A DNA stretch of 64,000 bases from the NCBI GenBank assembly GCA_937998355.1, contig CALLDI010000009.1:1-64000 (forward strand). The letters run 5' to 3'. This document shows, one piece after another, positions 45,791-54,930 of this stretch. The notes beneath the pieces were generated by a model, which made no database searches, had not been told where the DNA came from, and worked only from the letters and a program-made list of their open reading frames with translations. The translations under genes and the position numbers were made by a program. Numbering within the stretch: the first letter of the stretch is position 1; every line of letters begins with the position of its first letter. This DNA comes from an uncultured Eggerthella sp. Its GTDB lineage: Bacteria; Actinomycetota; Coriobacteriia; Coriobacteriales; Eggerthellaceae.

Positions 45791-45945
45791 GACCTGATCG
45801 ATTCGATCTACTACAGGGGGATGACATCGCGAGGAGAAAGGCGGTTCATCGACAACGATCACGCGCAAGAGCGCACCACGTAAGGAAAAAGGATTGGTTA
45901 TCACTCTTCAGCGAAGGGCTGGAGGGAAAACAGGAGGAGATTATC

Positions 45946-47388
45946 ATGACAATCAAAGACGCAAAGCTCGTTACGACCGAAGAACTTGCAGAAATGGATG
46001 CCCATACAGGCTATACCACCCCGATCTTCGGCAGCTACGCTTCAGACGTAGAGATGCCTGAAACGAAGCTCAACGATGAGCCTATCGAGCCCCGTATCGC
46101 GAGCGAGATGATCCGCGAATACATCGGCACTGAAGGTAACGCTCATCAGAACCTTTGCACGTTCGTTCAGACCTATATGGAGCCTGAAGCGACCGAGCTG
46201 ATGAAGGAAACGCTCGACAAGAACGCGATCGACAAGGATGAATATCCTATGACCGCAGACCTCGAGAACCGCTGCGTTAAGATCATCCAGAACCTCTGGC
46301 ATGCTAACCAAAACGAAGAGCCCATGGGTACTTCGACCGTTGGTTCGTCTGAGGCTTGTATGCTCGGCGGCTTGGCAGCACTGTTCCGCTGGAAGGCGCT
46401 CGCGAAGAAGGCCGGCATCGATATCTATAGCGAACATCGCCCGAACCTGGTCATCACGTCTGGTTATCAGGTCTGCTGGGAGAAGTTCTGCCGCTACTGG
46501 GATATCGAGATGCGACTCGTCCCGATGGATGCCGACCATCTGTATATGACGCCGGAATCTTGCATGCCGTTCGTTGACGATCATACGATCTGTGTGGTCT
46601 GCCTGCTCGGTATCACCTATACCGGCTGCTATGACGACATCAAGGGCATCGACGCAGCGCTGACCGAGTACAACAAGACCGCATCCGTTCCTGTTCGTAT
46701 CCATGTTGATGGCGCTTCCGGCGGCTTCGTCGCTCCTTTCCTCGAGCCCGAGCTCGAGTGGGACTTCCGCCTTCCGAACGTTTGGTCCATCTCGGCATCC
46801 GGCCACAAGTACGGCCTGGTATATCCTGGCATCGGCTGGGTCGAGTGGCGTTCCAAGGAAGCGCTGCCTGAGGATCTGATCTTCTGGGTCAGCTACCTGG
46901 GTGGCGAAGAGGCGACCATGGCTATCAACTTCAGCCGTTCCGCTTCTCAGATCATCGGCCAGTACTACGTATTCATGCGTAACGGCTTCGAAGGCTTCAA
47001 GGAGATCCAGAAGCGTACCCTCGATGTGGCACGTCATCTGGTCGAAGGAATCAAGAAGCTCGGTATCTTCATCATGTACGAAGAGGCGACCGAGATCCCG
47101 ATCCTTTGCTGGAGCCTCGATCCGAAGGCTGGCAAGAAGTGGACGCTCTACGATCTGGACGATCGTCTGCGTATGCACGGTTGGCAGATCCCTGCTTACC
47201 CGCTGCCTGCGAACATGGAAGATGTCACCTGCCAGCGTATCGTCACGCGTGCTGACCTCTCGATGACCATGGCTGACAAGTTCCTGAAGGACATGAAGGC
47301 AGAGATCGCGAACCTCGACAACGCGACCGTGATCGGTTCTGCTGATACGAACATCTCCAACAAGAAGTTCGATCACTCTGGCCGCTAG
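45946..47388 (+). CDS. gadB: Glutamate decarboxylase
   Basis: GadB converts glutamate plus H+ to GABA plus CO2, consuming a cytoplasmic proton. The 480-residue PLP enzyme carries the cofactor lysine at about residue 288 in SASGHKYGLVYPGIGW, plus GTSTVGSSEACMLGGLA and HVDGASGGFVAPF. It is close in length to E. coli GadB (466). AGGAGGAG lies 7-8 nt before ATG 45946. It follows gadC after a 155-bp gap in which I see no clear promoter, so both are probably one transcript, ended by the terminator at 47425. Confidence 0.97.
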   Translation: MTIKDAKLVTTEELAEMDAHTGYTTPIFGSYASDVEMPETKLNDEPIEPRIASEMIREYIGTEGNAHQNLCTFVQTYMEPEATELMKETLDKNAIDKDEYPMTADLENRCVKIIQNLWHANQNEEPMGTSTVGSSEACMLGGLAALFRWKALAKKAGIDIYSEHRPNLVITSGYQVCWEKFCRYWDIEMRLVPMDADHLYMTPESCMPFVDDHTICVVCLLGITYTGCYDDIKGIDAALTEYNKTASVPVRIHVDGASGGFVAPFLEPELEWDFRLPNVWSISASGHKYGLVYPGIGWVEWRSKEALPEDLIFWVSYLGGEEATMAINFSRSASQIIGQYYVFMRNGFEGFKEIQKRTLDVARHLVEGIKKLGIFIMYEEATEIPILCWSLDPKAGKKWTLYDLDDRLRMHGWQIPAYPLPANMEDVTCQRIVTRADLSMTMADKFLKDMKAEIANLDNATVIGSADTNISNKKFDHSGR

Positions 47389-47424
47389 TTCAAAAGCGTT
47401 CAGTGCACATAAGAACTGATCTTG

Positions 47425-47458
47425 AAACTGGCTCTCCAAAAGGGGAGCCAGTTTTCTT
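47425..47458 (+). terminator. Terminator of gadCB
   Basis: The stem AAACTGGCTC/GAGCCAGTTT, extended by TCC/GGG around an AAAA loop, is followed by TTCTTTG. Confidence 0.9.
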
Positions 47459-47495
47459 TGTGATGACATGCATGGGTGAATGCGCAGGGGAGCGG

Positions 47496-47501
47496 TATAA
47501 T
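47496..47501 (+). promoter_or_regulatory. Candidate -10 box of punA-cydDC
   Basis: Perfect TATAAT at 47496-47501, 25 bp before punA and just after the gadB terminator. The -35 is weak (TGGGTG, 47473-47478). Confidence 0.5.
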
Positions 47502-47525
47502 CCTTCGAAGGAGAAAAGGAGTTTC

Positions 47526-48371
47526 ATGAGCGAATCGTTGCAAGACCAGATCGAGCGGACCGCCACGCGCCTCAAGGCATTCGTAAGTGATGCGAAGCCG
47601 GTGTGCGGGCTTGTGTTGGGCAGTGGACTCAATTCGTATGCCGACACGCTCGAAGATGCGACAGTCCTCTCCTATAAGGACCTTCCTGATATGAAGGTCT
47701 CCACTGCGGTCGGTCATAAGGGTCAGTTCGTCCTTGGCCGAGTTCCGGGAAGCGAGGTACACGTGCTCTGCATGCAAGGGCGCTTGCATGGGTATGAAGG
47801 TGTGAGCGCACAGGATGTGGCGCTTCCGATCTGGGCCATGCATGCTGCCGGCATCGATACGCTCGTCACCACTAATGCGGTCGGCGCACTGAATCCGACG
47901 TTCAAGATCGGGTCGTTCTGTGTGATGACCGACCATATCAATTTCACGGGGCGCAACCCCGTTGCGCACGTGGAGGGTGATGCGATCGCGCCACGTTTCG
48001 TTCCGATGCTGGATGCCCATGACCCCGCGCTCCGCGCACTCTTGCTCGACGTCGCGCATCGTGAAGGTGTCGATGTGAACCAGGGTGTGTACCTTGGTTT
48101 GCTCGGTCCTAATTTCGAGACGCCTGCTGAAGTGCGCTTGTTCGCTTCGTGGGGTGCCGACACGGTCGCGATGAGCGTGGTCGAAGAGGTGATCGCTGCT
48201 CGTCATGTGGGCATGCGTGTGATGGGGCTCTCGCTCGTCTCGAATATGGCGTGCGGTATCGAAGGTGCTGATCCGAATTCGGATGAGGTCATGGATGTGG
48301 CCGAGCAGGTGAAGGATGCGTTCGTGGCGCTCATGAATGGTTTCCTCGTCGATCTGGCTCATGCGGAATAG
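47526..48371 (+). CDS. punA: Purine nucleoside phosphorylase (PNP-I/PunA type)
   Basis: The 281-residue enzyme phosphorolyses guanosine/inosine to base plus ribose-1-phosphate. It has LVLGSGLNSYADTLED, MQGRLHGYEG, TTNAVGALNP, GPNFETPAEVRLFASWGADTVAMS and SNMACGI, typical of trimeric PNPs. I use ATG 47526, preceded by AAAGGAG; an upstream in-frame ATG (47403) would read through the gadB terminator. Its stop lies 8 nt before the cydD start, so it seems co-transcribed with cydDCAB. Confidence 0.93.
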   Translation: MSESLQDQIERTATRLKAFVSDAKPVCGLVLGSGLNSYADTLEDATVLSYKDLPDMKVSTAVGHKGQFVLGRVPGSEVHVLCMQGRLHGYEGVSAQDVALPIWAMHAAGIDTLVTTNAVGALNPTFKIGSFCVMTDHINFTGRNPVAHVEGDAIAPRFVPMLDAHDPALRALLLDVAHREGVDVNQGVYLGLLGPNFETPAEVRLFASWGADTVAMSVVEEVIAARHVGMRVMGLSLVSNMACGIEGADPNSDEVMDVAEQVKDAFVALMNGFLVDLAHAE

Positions 48372-48379
48372 GGCGTGTT

Positions 48380-50104
48380 TTGTTCGATAAAGAGCTGCTG
48401 CAACTGCCGAAGATCCGATCGACGCTGCTCTGCCTTGCGGTGCTCTCACTGCTCGAGGCATTCTGCATCGTCGGGCAAGCGGTCGGCTTGTCGCGCGCGC
48501 TCGTTCATCTATGGCTCGGTGAATCGTTCGCGAGCGTTCTTCTTTCGCTTTCGGTCTTCTCGTGTTCCTTCGTGGCTGTTCGCATCGTCTTGAACACACG
48601 CGAGGCGTTCATCAGCACGTATGCGACCAACCGCACGAATGCGATGCGAGGGCGATTGCTCGCTTCTATCTTTCGCACTGGGGCGCCTGTTACCCAGCGC
48701 TTTGGAACTGGCTCGACCAGCGCGCTCGTGCTCGATGGTATCGATAAGGTACGCACCTATCTTGAACTCGTGCTACCCAAGCTCGTCAACATGATCGTGC
48801 TGCCTGTTGCCTTCGCGATCATGATCGCGCTCGCTGATTGGGTCTCGGGCATCGTCGTCGTTATTCTCTTGCCATCGATGGTGCTGCTCATGGTGTTGAT
48901 CGGCAAGACCACGGCCGATCGAGGGCGTGAACAGCACGCCAGTTTCAAGGTGATGTCGAATCACTTCATCGATTCCGTTCGCGGTGTTTCGACGCTCGCG
49001 ACCTTCGCGGTCTCGAAGACCTATGCGCAGCGCGTTTTCACGGTGAGCGAGCGTTTTCGCGAAGCGACCATGCGAACGTTGCGCACGGCAACGCTTTCAG
49101 GTTCGGTGCTCGATCTGTTCGCGACGCTCGCTATCGCTGCAGTGTCGATCATGCTCGGTCTGCGCCTCATCGACGGATCGCTCACGCTGTTGCCGGCGCT
49201 CTTCGTGCTGATCTTGACCCCCGAGTATTTCAGACCGATCCGCGAATTCGCCTCCGACTACCATGCGTCGCTCGATGGGGTCAATTCGCTTCGATCCGTG
49301 AACGAGATCCTTGATGCTACCAGCGCGATGCCGCCGCGATGCTCCATTCCGGTTTGGAATGAGCAGAGCACGCTGCGCATCAGCGATCTTTCGAAGGATC
49401 ATGCAGGCGTGCCAGCGCTCGAGGATGTTTCTTTCGAGTGCGAAGGTTCGCAGGTCATCGGTGTTATCGGTATGAGCGGCTCAGGCAAGAGCACGCTTCT
49501 ACGGTTGCTCGCTGGCCTCGATGATCCCTCGTGCGGAACGTTCCGAATCGATGGTGAATGCACGCTCGATACGCTTCGCCATCGCGCGTGGCAGGAGCAG
49601 ATCGCCTATATCCCGCAAGATCCTTATACCTTCGCGCTTTCGTTGCGTGAGAATCTTACGTTCTACGAGCCGGCTGCGACCGATGAACAGATCAGCCGCG
49701 CGCTCAAGATGGTCGGCTTGGAAGGTCTGGTCGACAGCTTGCCGCAGGGTCTCGATACCGTCATCGGCGAAGGCGGCCGAGGGCTTTCAGGAGGCCAAGC
49801 GCAGCGCATCGCGCTCGCGCGCGTGGTGTTGGATGCGAAGCGCAAGATCGTGCTCTTCGATGAACCGACCGCGCATTTGGACATCGAGACCGAATATGAA
49901 TTGAAGTCAGCGATGCTCGAGGTCATGAAGGATAAGCTCGTCATCTTCGCTACCCATCGTCTTCACTGGCTCGATTCGTTCGACCGCGTGCTCGTTCTTG
50001 ACAGGGGCCACATCGTCGAGACGGGGACGCTCGATGAGCTGCGGGGTTCGGGTGAGCGTTTCGCGCAGCTGATCGGTGCGCTGCGCGGAGGTGATGCGGC
50101 ATGA
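48380..50104 (+). CDS. cydD: Cytochrome bd biogenesis ABC transporter, CydD
   Basis: CydD is half of the heterodimeric ABC transporter needed to assemble cytochrome bd; CydDC has been tied to thiol and haem handling. The 574-residue protein has an N-terminal six-helix membrane domain and an ATPase domain with Walker A GMSGSGKST, signature LSGGQAQRIALARV and Walker B IVLFDEPTAHLD. The start is TTG 48380 with AGGG 6 nt upstream; no ATG or GTG is available in frame nearby. It overlaps cydC by ATGA. Confidence 0.92.
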   Translation: MFDKELLQLPKIRSTLLCLAVLSLLEAFCIVGQAVGLSRALVHLWLGESFASVLLSLSVFSCSFVAVRIVLNTREAFISTYATNRTNAMRGRLLASIFRTGAPVTQRFGTGSTSALVLDGIDKVRTYLELVLPKLVNMIVLPVAFAIMIALADWVSGIVVVILLPSMVLLMVLIGKTTADRGREQHASFKVMSNHFIDSVRGVSTLATFAVSKTYAQRVFTVSERFREATMRTLRTATLSGSVLDLFATLAIAAVSIMLGLRLIDGSLTLLPALFVLILTPEYFRPIREFASDYHASLDGVNSLRSVNEILDATSAMPPRCSIPVWNEQSTLRISDLSKDHAGVPALEDVSFECEGSQVIGVIGMSGSGKSTLLRLLAGLDDPSCGTFRIDGECTLDTLRHRAWQEQIAYIPQDPYTFALSLRENLTFYEPAATDEQISRALKMVGLEGLVDSLPQGLDTVIGEGGRGLSGGQAQRIALARVVLDAKRKIVLFDEPTAHLDIETEYELKSAMLEVMKDKLVIFATHRLHWLDSFDRVLVLDRGHIVETGTLDELRGSGERFAQLIGALRGGDAA

Positions 50105-51822
50105 TCGCGTGGATCAAGGAGAATCTCACCACATCGAAGAAGCTTCTCGCAGCGATCCTTGCGCTCGGTCTTGTCGGCGTGGTGTTCGCGGTCGGGCTCA
50201 TGTTCGTCGCGGGCTATCTTATCAGCGCTTCGGCGGACAACGCGTTCTCGCTCTTGATGCTCAATATTCCGCTCGCATTCGTGCAGATCTTCGGGCTCGG
50301 TAAGCCGATCGCACGCTATTTCGAGCGCCTGAAGAGCCATGATTGGGTGCTTCGTCTCACGTCGAAGCTGCGTTATCGGCTCTTTACAGTGGTTCAGATG
50401 CACGAGCGTGACGATCGGAGGTGGAGGACAGGCGAGGTGCTTGGCACGCTGGCGAGCGATATCGAGCACATGCAGAACCTCTACCTGCGCACGGTCTTTC
50501 CCGTTCTCATCGCATGGCTTTCGGGGTTGTTGCTCGTCATCATCGCTGGTTGCTTTTCGATCGGCTTGCTCGCTTTCGCGCTCGGTATGCTCGTTCTGCT
50601 CTGCGTGGTCATCCCGCTTCTCTCTGCAGCGCTCGCACGCAAACGCATCGAGCGCACGAACGACGATCGCGCGGCTCTTTATGCGACCGTCACCGATCGT
50701 GTGCTCGGAGCGCAAGATGTTGCGATCGCGGGTCGTGGCGAGGAGGCGACGCGGCGTTTCGTGCACGAATTTCACGCTCTCAGGACTGAAGAGCGTACGA
50801 TCGAGCGCGCTGATCGCTGGAGACTGCTGCTCATCCAAGTGCTCTTGTTGGTCGCGCTCCTCTTCATCGTATGGTGGACCACGCAGCGCTTCGGCGGCGT
50901 GGCAGGTGGAACAGCGGATTGGATCATCGCTGCAGCGCTCGGGTTCTTCCCACTCATCGAGGTGTTCGCGCCGCTCTCACGCGAATTCGAAGAGGGGATC
51001 TCGCACCAAGAATCCATCGAGCGCAGCGCCTCGCGCGGGCTCTTGGATGTCTTACCTCAAGAGGCGATGTCGAATACTGCGCCGATAGCTCCGTTCGATC
51101 TGCGCCTGAGCGAGCTTTCGTTCTCTTATGATGATGGTCGACCGGTATTGAGCGATCTTTCTTTCACGATTCCTTATGGACAAAAGGTCGCGATACTGGG
51201 CAAGAGCGGCTCGGGCAAGACCACGCTCGCGCGCTTGATGCATGCCGACCTCGATCCCTCGCAAGGTTCGATCGAGTTGGGTGGGGCGCCGCTTCGCGCG
51301 CTGCGCAGCAGCATGTGGGATCATATCGGTCTTATCTCACAAGATAGTTACGTTTTCGCGATGAGCATCATGGATAACCTGCGTATTGGGAAAATCGATG
51401 TGACCACTGAAGAAGCGTGGCATGCGCTCGAAGCGGTCGGTTTGAGGTCGCATGTCGAGTCGCTTCCTGAAGGGCTCGAGACCATCGCCAGCGAAGCAGG
51501 GCTGAATTTCTCGGGTGGTCAGCGTCAGCGCTTGGTGCTCGCGCGTGTGCTCTTGCAAGATCCGCCCATCGTCATCCTTGACGAACCTACGGTCGGACTC
51601 GATCCGATCACCGAACAGCGTATCCTCGATGTCGTTCTTGCGTCGTTCGCGCACAAGACGCTCATTATGATCACGCACCATCTGCAAGGCATCGATGCAT
51701 TCGACCGCGTTCTGTTTCTCGAGGGTGGAACGCTCGTCATGGATGGAGCACCTGCGGTGCTCGGCAATGAAAACGAGCGATATCGAATGCTTCTCGCATT
51801 CGATCGCGGTTTGTTCTCGTAG
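50101..51822 (+). CDS. cydC: Cytochrome bd biogenesis ABC transporter, CydC
   Basis: The 573-residue partner of CydD has the CydC-type start with FVAGYLISASADNAFSLL, a membrane domain, and an ATPase domain with Walker A GKSGSGKTT, signature NFSGGQRQRLVLARV and Walker B IVILDEPTVGLD. The ATG overlaps the cydD stop (ATGA). cydAB follow after 174 bp, so assembly factors precede the oxidase genes. Confidence 0.93.
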   Translation: MIAWIKENLTTSKKLLAAILALGLVGVVFAVGLMFVAGYLISASADNAFSLLMLNIPLAFVQIFGLGKPIARYFERLKSHDWVLRLTSKLRYRLFTVVQMHERDDRRWRTGEVLGTLASDIEHMQNLYLRTVFPVLIAWLSGLLLVIIAGCFSIGLLAFALGMLVLLCVVIPLLSAALARKRIERTNDDRAALYATVTDRVLGAQDVAIAGRGEEATRRFVHEFHALRTEERTIERADRWRLLLIQVLLLVALLFIVWWTTQRFGGVAGGTADWIIAAALGFFPLIEVFAPLSREFEEGISHQESIERSASRGLLDVLPQEAMSNTAPIAPFDLRLSELSFSYDDGRPVLSDLSFTIPYGQKVAILGKSGSGKTTLARLMHADLDPSQGSIELGGAPLRALRSSMWDHIGLISQDSYVFAMSIMDNLRIGKIDVTTEEAWHALEAVGLRSHVESLPEGLETIASEAGLNFSGGQRQRLVLARVLLQDPPIVILDEPTVGLDPITEQRILDVVLASFAHKTLIMITHHLQGIDAFDRVLFLEGGTLVMDGAPAVLGNENERYRMLLAFDRGLFS

Positions 51823-51952
51823 TTCGGCAAAAGAACGCCAGAATTAACCAGGGCGAATCGTTGTGCACGCATCCATGGTGAAGCGTGCTCATGCTGTTCG
51901 GGCATCGACTCAAAACATTCGAGGCGACTTGCCGTTCGTACTGAGGTAATTC

Positions 51953-51971
51953 GTTGTCGCAGTGCGGCAAC
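51953..51971 (+). promoter_or_regulatory. Hairpin just upstream of cydA
   Basis: GTTGTCGC-AGT-GCGGCAAC folds as an 8-bp stem (one G-U) 12 bp before the cydA ribosome site. A second stem GCACGC/GCGTGC lies at 51862-51885. They may be regulatory RNA structure or an operator. I see no consensus promoter in this gap. Confidence 0.35.
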
Positions 51972-51996
51972 ATGAAGAAGGGAAGGGGTGATTTGT

Positions 51997-53493
51997 ATGG
52001 ATTTCCTATCTGATCCGGTCATACTGGCGCGCATCCAATTCGCGTTCACCGCTATGTACCATTTCTTGCTCGTACCCGTTTCCATCGGCCTGGGCTTGAT
52101 CGTGGCCATATATGAAACCCGCTATTACAAATCCGGGAAGGAAGAGGATGCTGCGGCGTCAAGATTTTGGATCAAGATCTTCACCGCAACATTCGCGTTA
52201 GGTGTTGCGACTGGTATCACCATGGAGTTCTCGTTCGGCACGAACTGGGCGGATTACTCCCGTTTCGTCGGCGATATCTTCGGTGCGCCGCTGGCCGCAG
52301 AAGCGCTGCTAGCTTTCTTCCTCGAGTCGACGTTCTTGGGCGTGCTCATCTTCGGGCGCAAGCACGTGGGCAAGAAGTTCTATCTGGTTTCGGCATGGCT
52401 CGTGTTCATCGGCTCAGCGTTCTCCGCGCTGTGGATCATCATCGCGAACTCCTGGATGCAGACGCCTGCAGGTGCAGAGCTCTCCGATACGGGTACGCAG
52501 GCCGTGCTCACGAACTTCTTCGCTGCGGCGTTCAATCCTTCTACGCTCATTCGCTATTCGCACGTCATCTGCGCGGTGCTCATCATGGGTGCTTTCATCG
52601 CGATGGCGGTCGCAGCGTGGTACATGCATAAGAAGCAGCATGGCGCGTTCGCGCTACGCGCGATGAAGATCGGCGCTGTCGTGGCTACGGTCAGCTGCGT
52701 CGCGATGCTCGTCACAGCGCATTCTTCTGCGGTCGTCGTTTCCGAAGAGCAGCCGACCAAGTTCGCCATGATGGAAGGCATGTACGAAGACGAGGTTCCG
52801 CCGCTCTACGGCCTCGGTTGGGTCGATGAAGAGAACCAGGAAGTGCTCGCTCCCTTCGATATTCCGGGTGGCACGAGCTTCCTCGCGAATGGCACGTGGG
52901 ATACTGAATATCAGGGTCTGAACAGCCTCGCTGAGACTGAGGAATACGGCGCGATCGATCCGGAAACCATGCCGGTGAACCTCGTGTTCCAGAGTTATCA
53001 CCTCATGGTAGCGATGTTCGGCCTCATGGCGCTCACGCTCTTGCTCGCGCTCATCTTCACGTTCAAGAAGGGCTCTAGCATCACGAAGAAGAAGTGGCTC
53101 CAGTGGCTCATCATCATCTCGCCCATCTTCGCGGTCCTCGCGATCCAAGCTGGTTGGGCAACTGCTGAATTCGGTCGTCAGCCCTGGGTGGTCTATCCCT
53201 CGGTCACCGGCCCTGAAGGCGTCGAGTTGCTCACGGCCGATGGTATCTCGCTCGCGGTCTCTGGTCCCGAGCTCATCGCCACGATCGTGTTGTTCGTTCT
53301 CATCTATCTGGTGCTCATCATCGCGTGGGCGCGCATCGTCGCGCGCTTCATCAAGCAGGGTCCCGTCGTCGATGCTGCGAAGGCGAGCGCTGATGCTTCG
53401 GCTTCGTTCATGACCTCGGACGCGGTTTCGCTGCCAAGCGACTCGGATAGCAAGCAGGCAGATTCGTCTGCGCAGACCAAGGAAGGAGAGTAG
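51997..53493 (+). CDS. cydA: Cytochrome bd oxidase subunit I
   Basis: CydA carries the three haems and the quinol site of the high-affinity terminal oxidase. The 498-residue membrane protein keeps the haem ligands: His22 in AMYHFLLVPVSIGLG, His189 in IRYSHVICAV, and Met337 in SYHLMVAMFG. It also has the GWATAEFGRQPWVVY signature. The quinol loop is short, as in Gram-positive enzymes. A polar Ser/Asp-rich C-terminal tail of about 40 residues is extra. The start is ATG 51997 with AAGGGG 8 nt upstream; an in-frame GTG at 51988 overlaps that site. Confidence 0.97.
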   Translation: MDFLSDPVILARIQFAFTAMYHFLLVPVSIGLGLIVAIYETRYYKSGKEEDAAASRFWIKIFTATFALGVATGITMEFSFGTNWADYSRFVGDIFGAPLAAEALLAFFLESTFLGVLIFGRKHVGKKFYLVSAWLVFIGSAFSALWIIIANSWMQTPAGAELSDTGTQAVLTNFFAAAFNPSTLIRYSHVICAVLIMGAFIAMAVAAWYMHKKQHGAFALRAMKIGAVVATVSCVAMLVTAHSSAVVVSEEQPTKFAMMEGMYEDEVPPLYGLGWVDEENQEVLAPFDIPGGTSFLANGTWDTEYQGLNSLAETEEYGAIDPETMPVNLVFQSYHLMVAMFGLMALTLLLALIFTFKKGSSITKKKWLQWLIIISPIFAVLAIQAGWATAEFGRQPWVVYPSVTGPEGVELLTADGISLAVSGPELIATIVLFVLIYLVLIIAWARIVARFIKQGPVVDAAKASADASASFMTSDAVSLPSDSDSKQADSSAQTKEGE

Positions 53494-53495
53494 TC

Positions 53496-54527
53496 ATGGA
53501 TATCACCATTCTCCAAGGACTTTGGTTCTTCCTTATCGCGGTGCTCATCGCGGTGTATTTCATGCTCGATGGTTTCGACCTGGGTATCGGCGTGCTCTAT
53601 CCCATCCTCGGCAAGAACGAGGAAGAGAAGGCGGTCCTGCGTCGCAGCATCGGACCGGTGTGGGATGGTAATGAAGTTTGGTTGCTCACTGCAGGTGGTG
53701 CGCTCTTCGCAGCGTTCCCGCTCGCGTATGCCACCACGTTCTCGGGATTCTATCTCGCGGTCATGCTCGTGCTATTCGGTCTCATCGTTCGTGCGGTCTC
53801 GCTCGAGTATCGCGCGCACGATGGTTCGTGGAAGAAGCTATGGGACTGGTGCTTCACCATCGGCTCGCTGCTTCCGGCACTGCTCTTCGGTGTGGCGATC
53901 GGTTGCATCTACCAAGGCATCCCGATGACAGCGAACGGAGACTATTCCGGTATTCCGCTGCTCGGTCTCATCACCCCGTTCACGCTGCTCTGTGGCGTGA
54001 TGGGCTTGGTGCTCTGCATCTCTCAGGGTATTTCTTGGGAATGTGCGAAAGCACCGCTCGGCAGCGACCTGTATGACCGTTGCGTGAAGCTGCGTCCTAT
54101 CTGGCAGATCGTGTCACTCGTGGTGTTCATCGTGCTCACCATCGTCGCGCTCGCGGTTATCCAGCCGCAGATGCACGACGCGCTCGGTTGGGTTCGCATC
54201 CTGCTCGCGATCTTGGTGGCTGCGCTCATCATCGTGGCGTGGTTCGTTGGCAAGCAGAAGAAGGATACGCTTTCCTTCATCATTCAGTGTGCGGCCATTT
54301 TCATGTTCATCATGCTGTTCGCGTGCTCTATGTTCCCGAACTTGGTCGTCGCATCGCCCGATAGCGTCGGCGCGACCATCACCGCTATGAACGCAGCATC
54401 CTCCGAGCTCACGCTTGCTTGGATGACGGGTATCACCTGCGTAGGCTTGCCGCTCGTGCTGCTCTACCATGTGCTCGTCTATCGCTCGTTCCGTGGGCGT
54501 GTCAGTACGGATGACCTGGACTACTAG
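53496..54527 (+). CDS. cydB: Cytochrome bd oxidase subunit II
   Basis: The 343-residue subunit II has the conserved start LQGLWFFLIAVLIAVYFMLDGFDLG, the WDGNEVWLLTAGGALFAAFP motif and about eight membrane helices. It starts 2 nt after cydA with AAGGAGAG upstream. No cydX-like small gene is evident after it; the next 1.1 kb is gene-free. Confidence 0.97.
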   Translation: MDITILQGLWFFLIAVLIAVYFMLDGFDLGIGVLYPILGKNEEEKAVLRRSIGPVWDGNEVWLLTAGGALFAAFPLAYATTFSGFYLAVMLVLFGLIVRAVSLEYRAHDGSWKKLWDWCFTIGSLLPALLFGVAIGCIYQGIPMTANGDYSGIPLLGLITPFTLLCGVMGLVLCISQGISWECAKAPLGSDLYDRCVKLRPIWQIVSLVVFIVLTIVALAVIQPQMHDALGWVRILLAILVAALIIVAWFVGKQKKDTLSFIIQCAAIFMFIMLFACSMFPNLVVASPDSVGATITAMNAASSELTLAWMTGITCVGLPLVLLYHVLVYRSFRGRVSTDDLDY

Positions 54528-54585
54528 GTCCACGTCTCGTTCGAGCTGGTTGTCTTGAGTCCGACCATGTAAGCATGTTTGCTGG

Positions 54586-54734
54586 TCGTGATCGGACCAA
54601 CTGCGATTCCGGTGACCGCGACCGGGCTAGGTGCAGCTTTGTTTATCGTTACCGAGCTAGTTGCAGTTTTGTTTACTGCGATCGAATTTGCTGTAGGTTT
54701 GTTCACCGCGCGTGAGTTGCAGTTGGGCTTACTG
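54586..54734 (+). repeat. Degenerate 30-bp tandem repeat after cydB
   Basis: Units at 54586-54615, 54616-54645, 54646-54675, 54676-54705 and a partial one at 54706-54734 share the pattern (C/T)CG..ACCGAGCTAGTTGCAG.TTTGTTTA with many changes. On the - strand an open frame reads decapeptide repeats (NKTATSSVTI, NKAAPSPVAV). I see no start signal for it and take it as a decayed minisatellite. Confidence 0.6.
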
Positions 54735-54756
54735 TGAGCAAAGCTCGCTCAGTATC

Positions 54757-54787
54757 AAAGAAGAGGCCGCATTGCGGCCTCTTCTTT
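54757..54787. terminator. Perfect 14-bp hairpin terminator of the cyd operon
   Basis: AAAGAAGAGGCCGC pairs perfectly with GCGGCCTCTTCTTT around ATT, followed by a T-rich stretch. It lies 230 bp after cydB and could work in both directions. Confidence 0.85.
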
Positions 54788-54930
54788 CTGTCTTTCTTCT
54801 GCTTCTGTCTTGTTTTTACGTGCATGCTCATGTTCTGCGCATGAGCATGACATACTGCACGCGTGGGTGTTAGTATGCGCGGTACGTTCGTGCGAATGAT
54901 GTAGATGATCCCGATCGGGCTGCGAACGTT

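Noticed and set aside
47403..47525. Upstream in-frame start for punA
   Set aside because: It would translate through the gadB terminator hairpin, and the residues do not match the family; ATG 47526 has a strong ribosome site.
42300..48400. Genomic island with att sites at ssrA
   Set aside because: I looked for a second copy of the ssrA 3' end (GTTCGAGTCCCCGCGCC) downstream and found none; there is no integrase.
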